A stretch of DNA of 64,000 nucleotides from CAIKMD01 sp035552195 (GTDB lineage: Bacteria > Pseudomonadota > Alphaproteobacteria > ATCC43930 > CGMCC-115725), in NCBI GenBank assembly GCA_035552195.1, contig DASZLU010000015.1, positions 1-64,000 of the forward strand, in the 5' to 3' direction. Positions within the stretch are counted from its first letter, which is position 1. Every line of letters starts with the position of its first letter. The position numbers were made by a program, and so were the translations under genes. Shown here piece by piece: positions 48,414 to 57,262 of this stretch. Below the pieces are notes generated by a model that saw only the letters and a list, made by a program, of their open reading frames with translations, was not told the DNA's origin and searched no databases.

Positions 48414-48788
48414 ATGATGACGGGCCGCATCTTTCTCGCCGTTGCTGGCGCCGCCGGGGCGATCTCGGTCGCGGCCGATGCTGCCGCAACCCATCTGCTC
48501 GCGGGCGACGCTTACCGGCTCGGCCTCGCCGCGACCGCCTCGCGCTACGGCATGATCCATGCGGCGGCGTTACTGGCGTTGGCCTTTCTGATCGAACGCG
48601 GCGCGTGGTGGCTCGGTGCCGCTGGCTGGTGCTTTGTGATCGGCCTGGTGCTGTTCTGCGGCAGCCTCGATTTGCTCGCCGCCGGCGCACCGCATATCGT
48701 CGCGCATGCCGCGCCGTGGGGTGGCACGGCCTTCATCCTCGGCTGGCTCGCCGCGCTTGTCGCGGCGGCACGACCGACGAGGACCTAG
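48414..48788 (+). CDS. DUF423-family small membrane protein
   Basis: The 124-residue protein has four hydrophobic helices: RIFLAVAGAAGAISVAADAAATHL, YGMIHAAALLALAFLI, GAAGWCFVIGLVLFCGSL and PWGGTAFILGWLAALVAAA. The G-A...D-A-A-A-T-H-L start, Y-H-x-x-A and P-x-G-G-T-x-F-I-x-G-W layout are characteristic of DUF423/YgdD. Function unknown. It overlaps the stop of the convergent TAXI gene by four bases. Confidence 0.88.
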   Translation: MMTGRIFLAVAGAAGAISVAADAAATHLLAGDAYRLGLAATASRYGMIHAAALLALAFLIERGAWWLGAAGWCFVIGLVLFCGSLDLLAAGAPHIVAHAAPWGGTAFILGWLAALVAAARPTRT

Positions 48789-49828
48789 CGCATCGCCGCC
48801 GGCACGGGGATGCCGGCTTCTTTGTAATAGCGCATCGCGCCGGGATGCAGCGTAACGCCCAAGGTCGCAACCGTGTCGGCGGCGAGCGCGTGCCATGCCG
48901 GATTTTTCTCCGCCAGCGGTCCGAGCTGCGACCAGAAGGCCTTGGTCAGGGCATAGGCCGTCGCGTTGCCCATGCGCCGCGTGGTGTACATCCCGACCGG
49001 CACGGAGACGGTGGTGACGTCGGCATCCAGCCCCGGATAGGTGCCCTTCGGAATCGTCTGGGGGATGATGCTGTCGTCGGCGGCGACCATTTTCGTAATC
49101 GCCGCGGATGGCAGGCTGAGGATGCGGATCGGCGTCGCCTTGGCGATGTCGGCGATGCGCGGGATGGGGAAGCTGCCGGCCATGGCGAGGCCGCTGACCT
49201 TATTGGTCATCACCGCATCCGGCGCGGCGTTGACGTCGATATCGAGCAATTGCACCTTGCTCTCGAGGCCAAGCACCTGCAGCGCGCTTTGCGTCACGCG
49301 TTCGCTGACGCTTCCCTTGGCACCGGGCACGAAAGTATGGCCCGCAAGATCGGTGATCGACTGAATGCCGCTGTCCTGGCGCACGATCCAATGCACGGTC
49401 TGCGTCGGCAGCGGGAAAAGGGCACGGAGGTCGTTATAGGCGCGATCGTGTTTGAAAGGCTGCGCGCCGCGCCGCGCGCGGGTGACGACGCTACGCGATG
49501 CGGTGAAGATCGCATTCGCCCCGTTCTTCGGCGCGTCGATGACGTTCTGAACCGTGCCCTGGCTTTCTTTGACATTGAGCGCGAAAGTACCGTTGGTCGC
49601 TAGGGCGATCGCTTCCGAGAATTGCCGCGCGAGCACGAAATTCGGATTGTCTGCCTTGCCGGCACGCACCGAGACTTGCGTCGTCTTTTCTTTATTCGTC
49701 GTCTCTTTTGCGGCGGCCCCTTTCGCCGGTGGCGGGCTCGCGGCGTCGGCGCGACCATAGGCGAGCGCCAGAACGATCCCGCACGCCAGGATATACGCGC
49801 TCGCTGCACGCCTGCGTCTTAGGATCAC
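48785..49828 (-). CDS. TAXI-family TRAP transporter solute-binding protein
   Basis: The 347-residue protein begins at GTG 49828 with GGAGAGG just upstream. The signal peptide (AASAYILACGIVLALAYGRADA) is followed by a Lys/Glu/Thr linker. The body reads VSVRAGKADNPNFVLARQFSEAI, NAIFTASRSVV, LRALFPLPTQTVHWIVRQDSGIQSITDLAGHTFVPGAKGS and GAMRYYKEAGIP, matching TAXI proteins. Unusually, no DctQM-type membrane gene is adjacent. Ligand unknown. Confidence 0.87.
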   Translation of the reverse strand: MILRRRRAASAYILACGIVLALAYGRADAASPPPAKGAAAKETTNKEKTTQVSVRAGKADNPNFVLARQFSEAIALATNGTFALNVKESQGTVQNVIDAPKNGANAIFTASRSVVTRARRGAQPFKHDRAYNDLRALFPLPTQTVHWIVRQDSGIQSITDLAGHTFVPGAKGSVSERVTQSALQVLGLESKVQLLDIDVNAAPDAVMTNKVSGLAMAGSFPIPRIADIAKATPIRILSLPSAAITKMVAADDSIIPQTIPKGTYPGLDADVTTVSVPVGMYTTRRMGNATAYALTKAFWSQLGPLAEKNPAWHALAADTVATLGVTLHPGAMRYYKEAGIPVPAAMR

Positions 49829-49956
49829 GCCTCTCCACCTGTTCTCATTGTGCTTGCGCCGCCGGATGATCGCGGCACAGCCCGAAAAGTCACCCGCTAT
49901 ACCGCCGTCGTCATCGCCCGGCAAGCGGGATCGGCGCGCGCAGCGCTCGCAAAAGC

Positions 49957-50646
49957 GTGATGGGAGGGTCGTCGCTGTCGGCAAACGACGCTATGCTCGC
50001 CGCGATGACCCAAGGCCCGGCCTTTGACGCGGCGTTTCGGTCGCAATTGCGGCTTCTGCTCGAATGGCGGCGCGACGTTCGCCGCTTTCGCCGCGTTGCG
50101 CTCCCCAATGGGACGCTGGAGCGCTTGATTGAGATTGCCGCGCTCGCGCCATCGGTCGGGCTGAGCCAGCCCTGGCGCTTCGTCGTCGTCGAGAGCCCGG
50201 CGCAGCGCCAGGTGATCCGGCATAATTTCCTGCGCTGCAACGCCGAAGCGCTGGCGGCGCAATCGACCGATCGCACGGTGTGTTACGCGCAGTTGAAACT
50301 GGCCGGGCTCGACGAGGCCCCGGTTCATCTCGCGGTCTTCGCCGACAGCGCGACCGAGCAAGGTCACGGCCTCGGGCGGCGCACCATGCCCGAGATGATC
50401 GACTATTCCGCCGTGGCAGCCGTGCATACGCTCTGGCTCGCCGCCCGCGCCGAGGGTATCGGCATGGGCTGGATATCGATCCTCGATCCGCCAGCGGTCG
50501 CCATGGCTCTCGATGTACCGGCAGTTTGGAAGCTGATCGGCTATTTCTGTCTTGGTTATCCGGAAGAGGAGGCGGTGATGCCGGAACTCGAACGTGAGGC
50601 TTGGGACCATCGCCGTCCGGCGGAAGCGTTTGTGCTGCGACGCTAA
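49957..50646 (+). CDS. bluB: BluB-like 5,6-dimethylbenzimidazole synthase
   Basis: The 229-residue nitroreductase-fold flavoprotein would convert reduced FMN to 5,6-dimethylbenzimidazole, the lower ligand of vitamin B12. Key blocks are LLEWRRDVRRFRRVALP, LAPSVGLSQPWRFVVV, GRRTMPEMIDYSAVAAVHTLWLAARAEGIGMGWISILDP and FCLGYPEEE. They match BluB closely. Starts at 49957 (GTG), 49960 or 50005 are all possible; the 50005 ATG (MTQGPAF) is near the usual BluB length. No other cobalamin genes are nearby. Confidence 0.92.
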   Translation: MMGGSSLSANDAMLAAMTQGPAFDAAFRSQLRLLLEWRRDVRRFRRVALPNGTLERLIEIAALAPSVGLSQPWRFVVVESPAQRQVIRHNFLRCNAEALAAQSTDRTVCYAQLKLAGLDEAPVHLAVFADSATEQGHGLGRRTMPEMIDYSAVAAVHTLWLAARAEGIGMGWISILDPPAVAMALDVPAVWKLIGYFCLGYPEEEAVMPELEREAWDHRRPAEAFVLRR

Positions 50647-50663
50647 AAAAAACGAGAGGTGTC

Positions 50664-51590
50664 ATGACGACGCTGCTTCTGACCCACGATGCTTGTCTTG
50701 CGCACGATCCCGGATTGCACCATCCGGAATCGCCGGCGCGGCTACGAGCGGTGTTGGCAGCGCTGAGCGATCCGGCGTTTGCGAAACTTGCCCGCCGCGA
50801 GGCGCCACGGGCAACGCTCGAGCAGATCGCGCTCGTTCATCCGGGCGACTTCGCCAAACGCTTGCTCGCCGTGGTGCCGCAGCAAGGCTATGCAGCGATC
50901 GATGCCGATACGGTGCTCTCGCCCGGTTCAGGCGAAGCGGCGCTGCGTGCCGCCGGCGCCTGCATCGCCGCCGTCGATGCGGTGATGAAGAGCGAGGCGC
51001 AGAACGCGTTTTGCGCCGTGCGGCCGCCGGGCCATCATGCCGAGCCGCATCACGCGATGGGGTTCTGCCTCTTCAACAATGTCGCGATCGCGGCCGCGCA
51101 CGCGCGCGGGACGCATAAGATCGGACGAGTCGCGGTGATCGATTTCGACGTTCATCACGGCAACGGAACGCAGGCCGCTTTCGAGCGGGACGGCACGGTG
51201 CTCTATGCCTCGACACATCAGATGCCGCTCTATCCCGGCACCGGTGCGGCGAGCGAGCGTGGTGTCGGCAACATCATCAACGCGCCGCTGCGGCCGATGA
51301 GCGGCTCGGAGGCGTTTCGCAAGGCGTTCAGCATGGTCATCCTCCCGGCGCTCGATGCCTTCCGCCCTGAATTCGTGATCATTTCGGCGGGCTTCGATGC
51401 ACATCGCGACGACCCGCTGGCGCAGTTGATGCTCGTCGAAGCCGATTATGCCTGGGCGACCGAGCGACTCGTCGAGATCGCGAAAGAGCATGCCCAGGGC
51501 CGAATCGTTTCCTCGCTCGAGGGCGGCTACGACCTCGACGCTCTGGCTGCATCGGCGGCTGCCCATGTCGCCGCGCTGATGGCAGCCTAG
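50664..51590 (+). CDS. Histone deacetylase-family (AcuC/AphA-like) amidohydrolase
   Basis: The 308-residue zinc enzyme has CAVRPPGHHAEPHHAMGFCLFNNVAIAA with the catalytic His pair, VIDFDVHHGNGTQ (zinc ligands D and H), and ISAGFDAHRDDP. Conserved G-x-G-Y appears as SSLEGGYDLDAL. These bacterial proteins deacetylate small polyamine or acetoin-related amides, and in alphaproteobacteria they often lie beside xseB and ispA, as here. GAGAGG is eight bases before the ATG. Confidence 0.93.
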   Translation: MTTLLLTHDACLAHDPGLHHPESPARLRAVLAALSDPAFAKLARREAPRATLEQIALVHPGDFAKRLLAVVPQQGYAAIDADTVLSPGSGEAALRAAGACIAAVDAVMKSEAQNAFCAVRPPGHHAEPHHAMGFCLFNNVAIAAAHARGTHKIGRVAVIDFDVHHGNGTQAAFERDGTVLYASTHQMPLYPGTGAASERGVGNIINAPLRPMSGSEAFRKAFSMVILPALDAFRPEFVIISAGFDAHRDDPLAQLMLVEADYAWATERLVEIAKEHAQGRIVSSLEGGYDLDALAASAAAHVAALMAA

Positions 51591-51605
51591 CGCGGCGGAT
51601 GGCGC

Positions 51606-51636
51606 GGTATCGGCGCCCCCCGCTTGCTCCGATACC
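51606..51636. terminator. Hairpin downstream of the HDAC-like gene
   Basis: GGTATCGG (51606-51613) and CCGATACC (51629-51636) pair perfectly over a 15-base GC-rich loop. No T-run follows, so termination is uncertain. It separates the HDAC-like gene from xseB. Confidence 0.35.
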
Positions 51637-51678
51637 GGTCGGTCCCTAAATTGACCCGATGTTAGAAGGCAGCCTTTG

Positions 51679-51930
51679 ATGGCCGAATCGACGCTTCCAG
51701 CCGATATCGCAGGAATGAGCTTCGAAGTCGCGCTCGCCGAACTTGAGACGATCGTTAAACGTCTCGAGACCGGAAACGCCAAGCTCGACGATGCGATCTC
51801 GTCCTACGAACGCGGCGCGCTCTTGAAGCAGCATTGCGAGGCAAAGCTGCGCGAGGCGCAATCGCGCGTCGATCGTATCGTCATGGGTGCCGACGGTTCA
51901 CCCAGCGTCGAGAAGCTCTCACTTGACTGA
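51679..51930 (+). CDS. xseB: Exodeoxyribonuclease VII small subunit
   Basis: The 83-residue protein has FEVALAELETIVKRLETGNAKLDDAISSYERGALLKQHCEAKLREAQSRVDRI, the XseB helical hairpin with L-x-L-E/D-x-S/A-I-x-x-Y-E-R-G. It pairs with XseA to degrade single-stranded DNA. The stop overlaps the ispA TTG start region by eight bases, the usual alphaproteobacterial arrangement. Confidence 0.96.
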   Translation: MAESTLPADIAGMSFEVALAELETIVKRLETGNAKLDDAISSYERGALLKQHCEAKLREAQSRVDRIVMGADGSPSVEKLSLD

Positions 51931-52837
51931 ATTATTCTGGCCGGCTGCCACGCAACTCGAGGAAGCGCTCGCCGACACGGTGAAGCTCACCGATGCTGCG
52001 CTCGATAAACTGATCGTCGTGCCACAAGGCCTCGAAGCACGGGTCTTCGAGGCGATGCGTTATGCCACGCTCGCGCCCGGCAAGAGGCTGCGGCCTTTCC
52101 TGGTGCTGGCAAGCGCGCAGCTTTTCTCGGTGGCGCGACGCAGCGCGCTGCAGGTCGCTTGCGCGATCGAGATGGTTCACGCTTATTCGCTGGTGCATGA
52201 CGATCTGCCGGCGATGGACAACAGCGATCTGCGCCGCGGCCGCCCGACGTGCCACAAGGCGTTTGACGATGCCACGGCGGTGCTCGCCGGCGATGGCTTG
52301 CTGACGGCGGCCTTCGAGGTGCTGGCCGACTCCGACACGCATGGCGATCCGGCGGTGCGCTGCGAGCTGGTTGCCTCCCTGGCGCAAGCCGCCGGCTCCA
52401 ACGGCATGGTCGGCGGGCAGATGATCGATCTGATCGCCGAGCGCCGCTCTGATCTTGATATCGGCGCGATCACGCGGCTGCAGCGTCTGAAGACCGGCGC
52501 GCTGATCGCTTTCGCGTGCGAGGCGGGTGCGATCCTCGGTAAGGCGCCGCAGGATCTGCGGCTGGCGCTGCGCGGCTATGCGCATGATCTCGGCCTCGCC
52601 TTCCAAATCGCCGACGATCTGCTCGATGTCGAAGGGTCGTCCGCGGCGACCGGTAAGCCGGTCGGCGCCGACGCCGCCGCCGGGAAAGCGACTTTCGTTT
52701 CGATTCTCGGCGTCGAACGCGCCCGCGCCCAGGCCTCGTTACTGGTCAACCAAGCCGTCGCGCATCTCGAGCCTTTCGAGGCGCGAGCGCAATTGCTGCG
52801 CGATGCGGCGCGCTTCGTGGTCGATCGCCAAGCATGA
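51923..52837 (+). CDS. ispA: Polyprenyl diphosphate synthase (farnesyl diphosphate synthase)
   Basis: The 304-residue enzyme carries the first Asp-rich motif DDLPAMDNSDLRRGRPTCH, the second DDLLDVEG, and GGQMIDL, LKTGALI and GKRLRPFLVL for substrate binding. The length and the residues before the first Asp motif (A-Y-S-L-V-H-D-D) fit IspA-type C15 synthases. It supplies farnesyl diphosphate, the precursor of squalene and hopanoids. TTG 51923 is the likely start, overlapping xseB. Its stop overlaps hpnM (ATGA), linking isoprenoid supply to hopanoid genes. Confidence 0.95.
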   Translation: MTELFWPAATQLEEALADTVKLTDAALDKLIVVPQGLEARVFEAMRYATLAPGKRLRPFLVLASAQLFSVARRSALQVACAIEMVHAYSLVHDDLPAMDNSDLRRGRPTCHKAFDDATAVLAGDGLLTAAFEVLADSDTHGDPAVRCELVASLAQAAGSNGMVGGQMIDLIAERRSDLDIGAITRLQRLKTGALIAFACEAGAILGKAPQDLRLALRGYAHDLGLAFQIADDLLDVEGSSAATGKPVGADAAAGKATFVSILGVERARAQASLLVNQAVAHLEPFEARAQLLRDAARFVVDRQA

Positions 52838-53457
52838 TGGAACGCCGTTCGTTTTTGTTCGCCGCCACGGCGGCGTTGACGGTTGCGTGGCGCGGGGCTG
52901 AAAGCCGTGCTGCGACGACGCCGGCAGCGACCCTCAATAGCTTCTACGATACTTTGCTGGCGGTGATGAAAGACGGGCCGAAGCTCGGCTTTGTGGGCCG
53001 TCGGCAGAAGCTCGCGCCGGCGATCACCCAAGCCTTCGATCTGGCGCTGATGACGCGTCTCGTGGTGGGATTGCCCTGGCCGAGCCTGACGGTGGACGAG
53101 CAGAAGCAGCTCGTCAGCGCCTTTGCGGAATTTAGCATCGCGACCTATGCCAATCAGTTCGATGATTTCTCGGGCGAGAAGTTCGAGGTCGATCCGAAGG
53201 CCGCGCCGGCACCGGGCAACGACGTCATCGTCAAAACCAAGCTCATTCAGTCGAATGGCGAGCCGGTCCAGCTCGATTATCTGCTGCGCCAGGAACAAGC
53301 CGAGTGGCGCATCATCGACGTTTTCCTCAGCGGCACGATCAGCCAGTTGGCGGCGCGGCGCTCGGAATTCAGCGGTATCCTGCGCGAGCAGGGCGCGCGC
53401 GGCCTGATTGCGGTCCTGAAGGAAAAGACCCAAGCATTGGCCACCAGCAACGGCTGA
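52834..53457 (+). CDS. hpnM: HpnM / MlaC-like periplasmic protein
   Basis: The 207-residue protein has a signal peptide of Tat-like type (MMERRSFLFAATAALTVAW with R-R-S-F) and an MlaC/Ttg2 fold: PAATLNSFYDTLLAVMKD, FDLALMTRLVVGLPW, FAEFSIATYANQFDDFSGEKFEV, QLDYLLRQEQAEWRIIDVFLSGTISQLAARRSEF. In hpn clusters this protein is HpnM. MlaC proteins carry phospholipids between membranes, so hopanoid transport is inferred. It begins at ATGA overlapping ispA and is followed by a terminator. Confidence 0.9.
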   Translation: MMERRSFLFAATAALTVAWRGAESRAATTPAATLNSFYDTLLAVMKDGPKLGFVGRRQKLAPAITQAFDLALMTRLVVGLPWPSLTVDEQKQLVSAFAEFSIATYANQFDDFSGEKFEVDPKAAPAPGNDVIVKTKLIQSNGEPVQLDYLLRQEQAEWRIIDVFLSGTISQLAARRSEFSGILREQGARGLIAVLKEKTQALATSNG

Positions 53458-53462
53458 AAGAG

Positions 53463-53489
53463 AAAGCGCGGCTCAATCAGCCGCGCTTT
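53463..53489. terminator. Bidirectional terminator between hpnM and mlaA
   Basis: AAAGCGCGGCT (53463-53473) and AGCCGCGCTTT (53479-53489) pair perfectly around CAATC. The arms end in AAA/TTT, giving T-rich exits on both strands for the convergent genes. Confidence 0.88.
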
Positions 53490-53516
53490 GCTTTCGATCG
53501 TAAGAGGACGTGCCGT

Positions 53517-54335
53517 TTAGTGCGGCGCCGGAGCGTTTTGCGCCGGCGGCGTGCTGGGCGCGCCGGGGTCGCGATAAAGCTCATCCATCTCGTTGGTGGT
53601 CGGGGCCGCCTCGCCATGCCGCAACTCGGCGGCGCGATGCTGGCGATAGAGGCTGCGTATCTCGGCATAGAGATCGATCGCGTTCTTTTGCAATTCGTCA
53701 AGATTGCTCAGATTCTGCTCGCGCTCGTCGATGCCCTCGGCGCCCCAACGCGCGTAGGTCGCGACGTCCGCGCCGTAATCATAAGCGAGATAGGAAAACG
53801 GGTCGGCATAGCCGTCCGCCACCATGCCGACGACATCGCGCGGATTCGACGGGCCGAGGATCGGCAGCACGAGATAGAACATCTCGGGCACCCCGTAATG
53901 CGCGAGGGTCTGGCCGAAATCGCCGGATTGCTTCTCGACGCCCCAGCGGGTCGCGACATCGAAGACGCCGCCGACGCCGACCGTGGAATTGAGCGCGAAG
54001 CGCTCGGCCGTCCAGCCGGCGCGCGTGAATTCGGTCTGGAGCAAGTCATTCGCGAAGATCACGGGCTCGTGCAGATTGCCGAGGAAGTTGCGCACGGCAT
54101 CTTTGCCCGGGTCCGGAATGACATTGTGGTAGACCTGCGCAAACGGCTTGATCAGCCACTGGTCGACGAACATGTCGAACGCGAAGATCTGCCGGTTCAT
54201 CGGCTCGAGCGGATCGTTATTCGCCTCGAACTGGCCGCGCGATGCCGGGTCGGTGGGTGGGGTGGCGCAAGCACTCACCGCCAAAAGCGGGACGAGAGCG
54301 ACCAGGATTTTTTTTATCGGATTTGCGAGGTCCAC
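53517..54335 (-). CDS. mlaA: MlaA (VacJ)-family outer-membrane lipoprotein
   Basis: The protein has a lipobox near its N-terminus (PLLAVSAC, Cys-lipidation) after a short basic n-region. The GTG at 54335 gives a 272-residue form; a GTG at 54380 gives 287. The body has NDPLEPMNRQIFAFDMFVDQWLIKPFAQVYHNVIPDPGKDAVRNFLGNLHEPVIFANDLLQ and FNSTVGVGG-type blocks (NSTVGVGGVFDVA), then PFSYLAYDYG. MlaA removes phospholipids from the outer leaflet. Here it lies between hpnM and hpnI on the opposite strand, with a Pro/Ala-rich tail. Confidence 0.92.
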   Translation of the reverse strand: MDLANPIKKILVALVPLLAVSACATPPTDPASRGQFEANNDPLEPMNRQIFAFDMFVDQWLIKPFAQVYHNVIPDPGKDAVRNFLGNLHEPVIFANDLLQTEFTRAGWTAERFALNSTVGVGGVFDVATRWGVEKQSGDFGQTLAHYGVPEMFYLVLPILGPSNPRDVVGMVADGYADPFSYLAYDYGADVATYARWGAEGIDEREQNLSNLDELQKNAIDLYAEIRSLYRQHRAAELRHGEAAPTTNEMDELYRDPGAPSTPPAQNAPAPH

Positions 54336-54496
54336 GATGGCGGCCAGGTGCTTTCGGTTTATCGTGGCTGCACTTGCCACGCTTTTCGGGTGGGTATCGT
54401 TTACGACCTAGGGCACGAATGCAACAGCAATTTTAACGATCGAGCCCGATCCCCGTCACCTTGCGGGAAACGCCGATAAGGAATGGTTAATTCCGC

Positions 54497-55657
54497 ATGC
54501 ATTTGCAAATATTGGGATATCTCGCCTGGCTCCTGATCGCGGGCAGCGCCGTCGGTTGCCTGTACCTGTTGTATGCGTGCAACGCTGTCGCAAAATTCGC
54601 ACAGGCGGCGATGCCGCGTGCGACAACGCAGCCGGCGGTCACAATCATGAAGCCTTTGCGTGGCGAGGATCCGGCGCTGGGCGAGAATCTGCGCTCGTTT
54701 CTGCGGCAGGATTATCCGGTCTTCCAGCTGGTCTGCGGCGTCGCCGAGGCAAGCGATCCGGCGGCCGTTGTTGTGCGCCAACTGATCGCCGAGTTCGCGT
54801 CGGCGGATATAGCGCTGGTGATCAATCCGGCGCAGAGCGGCACCAATCTCAAAGTCGCCAACCTGCACAACATGCTGCCGGCGGCGAAGCACGACCTCCT
54901 CGTGCTGGCCGACAGCGATATGCGCGTGCAGTCGGACTACCTCTCTGCGGTGACGGCGCCACTGGTTGAAGACAGCAGCACCGGTCTCGTCACCTGCCTT
55001 TATCGTGCAATCTCGGCCGGCGGGCTCTGGTCCGATCTTGCCAGCCTGCACATCAATCACGGTTTCCTGCCGCAGGCCGTGGTCGGGGAGTCACTGGGGC
55101 AGGGCGCCGGCTGTTTCGGCGCCACCATGGCATTCAGCCGCGCGACCTTGGCTGCGGTGGGCGGTTTTGAAGCGCTCGTCGACATGCTCGCCGACGATCA
55201 CGCGCTTGGCCAGGCGATCCGCAGGGTTGATAAGCGGGTGGTGCTTTCGCCTCATATCGTCGACGATGTCGTTGCCGAGAGCAGTTTTCTTGGTCTTTTC
55301 CGCCATGAATTGCGCTGGGCGCGCACAATTCGCTTGGTGGCTGCGGCGGGCTTCGCCGGCTCGGTCGTGACCTATCCGGTGCCCTTGGCGCTACTGGCGC
55401 TTTGCCTCGGCGTGGTACCGGTTCCGGCCGCGGTCATGCTGGCCTTGGCGCTGCTCAGCCGTGGCTACAGCGTGCGGCGAATCGACCGTTCCCTGCGGCT
55501 GAAAGCCGCTCCGCTCTGGCTGCTTCCCGCCCGCGATCTGTTGTCCTTTGGGGTGTTTATCGCTAGTTTCTTCGGCCGGAGCGTTGCCTGGCGCGACCGC
55601 CGCTTCCGGATCGGTCCGGAGGGGCAGCTTATTATCATTTCAGAGAAATCGCGGTAA
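54497..55657 (+). CDS. hpnI: HpnI, hopanoid glycosyltransferase
   Basis: The 386-residue protein has an N-terminal membrane helix and a GT21-type ceramide glucosyltransferase fold: AVTIMKPLRGEDPALGENLRSFLRQDYP, LVLADSDMRVQSDYL (D-S-D), GAGCFGATMAFSR and DMLADDHALG, with R-H-E-L-R-W-A-R-T (the Q/R-x-x-R-W analogue). Two or three C-terminal helices follow. HpnI adds N-acetylglucosamine to bacteriohopanetetrol. It is 23 bases upstream of hpnJ. Confidence 0.93.
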   Translation: MHLQILGYLAWLLIAGSAVGCLYLLYACNAVAKFAQAAMPRATTQPAVTIMKPLRGEDPALGENLRSFLRQDYPVFQLVCGVAEASDPAAVVVRQLIAEFASADIALVINPAQSGTNLKVANLHNMLPAAKHDLLVLADSDMRVQSDYLSAVTAPLVEDSSTGLVTCLYRAISAGGLWSDLASLHINHGFLPQAVVGESLGQGAGCFGATMAFSRATLAAVGGFEALVDMLADDHALGQAIRRVDKRVVLSPHIVDDVVAESSFLGLFRHELRWARTIRLVAAAGFAGSVVTYPVPLALLALCLGVVPVPAAVMLALALLSRGYSVRRIDRSLRLKAAPLWLLPARDLLSFGVFIASFFGRSVAWRDRRFRIGPEGQLIIISEKSR

Positions 55658-55680
55658 AATCCGGCAACGGGAAAAGCGAC

Positions 55681-57108
55681 ATGATGAAGACACTATTTTT
55701 GCAGCCACCCTCTTTCGAGGGCTTCGATGGCGGCGCCGGTTCACGTTACCAGGCGCGCCGCGAGATCCGGTCCTTTTGGTACCCGACCTGGCTGGCTCAG
55801 CCGGCCGCGCTCATCCCGGGCAGCCGGCTGATCGACGCACCGCCCGCCGGCACGACGCTCGACGAGGTCGTGCCGCTCGCCAAGGAATACGAGCTCGTGG
55901 TGATGCATACCTCGACGCCGTCCTTCTCGAACGACGTGAAGGTCGCGCAGGCGATGAAGGACGTTAATCCGAAGCTCAAGGTCGGTTTCGTCGGCGCCAA
56001 GGTTGCGGTGGAACCGGAGCAGAGCATGGTTGCCGCGCCGGTGCTCGACTTCGTCGCACGCAACGAGTTCGATTTCACCATCAAAGAGATCGCCGAGGGC
56101 AAGCCCTGGGAAGCGATCGACGGCATGAGCTACCGCGACGCCGCCGGCAAGATCGTCCACAACCGCGAGCGCGCGACGCTCCAGGATATGGATCAGTTGC
56201 CGTTTGTCACCGATGTCTATGCCCGCGATCTCAAGATCGAGGATTATTTCATCGGCTATCTGATGCACCCGTATATCTCGATCTACACGGGGCGCGGCTG
56301 CAAATCGCATTGCACTTTCTGCCTCTGGCCGCAGACCGTCGGCGGGCACAAATACCGCGTGCGCAGCGTCGAGCACGTCGTCGCTGAGATCAAAGCGGCG
56401 AAGGAGCGCTTCCCGCAAGTGCGCGAGTTCTTCTTCGATGACGACACGTTCACCGATAACCTGCCGCGCGCCGAGGCGATTGCGAAGGAACTCGGCAAGA
56501 TGGGGGTCGTCTGGTCGTGTAACGCCAAAGCCAACGTGCCGCGCAAGACGCTCGAGGTGCTAAAGGCCAATGGCCTTCGGCTGCTGCTCGTCGGCTACGA
56601 GTCCGGCAATCAGCAGATCCTGCACAACATCAAGAAGGGCATGCTGATCGACGTCGCCAAGCGCTTCACGAAGGATTGCCACGAGCTTGGCATCAAGATT
56701 CACGGCACGTTCATCTTGGGCCTGCCAGGCGAGACGTCGGAGACGATCCAGGAGACGATCAAGTTCGCTACCGAGATCAATCCGCACACCATTCAGGTCT
56801 CGCTCGCCGCGCCGTACCCGGGCACCTTCCTCTATAAGCAGGCGGTTGAGAATGGCTGGCTCGATGTCAAGCATGCCGAGCTGATCGACGAGAACGGCAT
56901 CCAGATCGCGCCGCTGCATTACCCGCATCTCTCGCACGAAGAGATCTTCGAATCGGTCGAGGTCTTCTATAAGAAGTTCTACTTCCGAACCGGCAAGATC
57001 GCCTCGATCGTCAACGAGATGATCCGCAGTCCGCAGATGATGAAGCGCCGTCTTCGTGAGGGCGTCGAGTTCTTTCACTTTCTGCGCGAACGCGAACTCG
57101 CACACTAG
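55681..57108 (+). CDS. hpnJ: HpnJ, hopanoid B12-binding-type radical SAM enzyme
   Basis: The 475-residue protein has an N-terminal Rossmann-like (cobalamin-binding-type) part and the radical SAM cluster motif C207-x3-C211-x2-C214 in GRGCKSHCTFCLWPQTVGG. EFFFDDDTF, LLLVGYESGNQQIL and FILGLPGETSETIQET continue the barrel. In hopanoid clusters it is HpnJ, which makes the cyclitol ether from the glucosamine-linked bacteriohopanetetrol. It follows hpnI in the same operon. No hpnK gene is present after it. Confidence 0.94.
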   Translation: MMKTLFLQPPSFEGFDGGAGSRYQARREIRSFWYPTWLAQPAALIPGSRLIDAPPAGTTLDEVVPLAKEYELVVMHTSTPSFSNDVKVAQAMKDVNPKLKVGFVGAKVAVEPEQSMVAAPVLDFVARNEFDFTIKEIAEGKPWEAIDGMSYRDAAGKIVHNRERATLQDMDQLPFVTDVYARDLKIEDYFIGYLMHPYISIYTGRGCKSHCTFCLWPQTVGGHKYRVRSVEHVVAEIKAAKERFPQVREFFFDDDTFTDNLPRAEAIAKELGKMGVVWSCNAKANVPRKTLEVLKANGLRLLLVGYESGNQQILHNIKKGMLIDVAKRFTKDCHELGIKIHGTFILGLPGETSETIQETIKFATEINPHTIQVSLAAPYPGTFLYKQAVENGWLDVKHAELIDENGIQIAPLHYPHLSHEEIFESVEVFYKKFYFRTGKIASIVNEMIRSPQMMKRRLREGVEFFHFLRERELAH

Positions 57109-57262
57109 CTAGCTCGATCCTGTGATGATTGGCGACGGCTGGGAAAATCCCGGGCCCCGCCGATCGAGCAACATCCCATCGATCGTCCTTCGCTGCCGCC
57201 GTTTCAGCGATTCGTTATAATTCGGCCATCTGGTTGGTATTTCTGCGATCTCGCCGGCAGAT

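Noticed and set aside
49829..49956. Cobalamin riboswitch before bluB
   Set aside because: No B12-box-like sequence is visible and the gap is only 128 bases, shared with a divergent gene.
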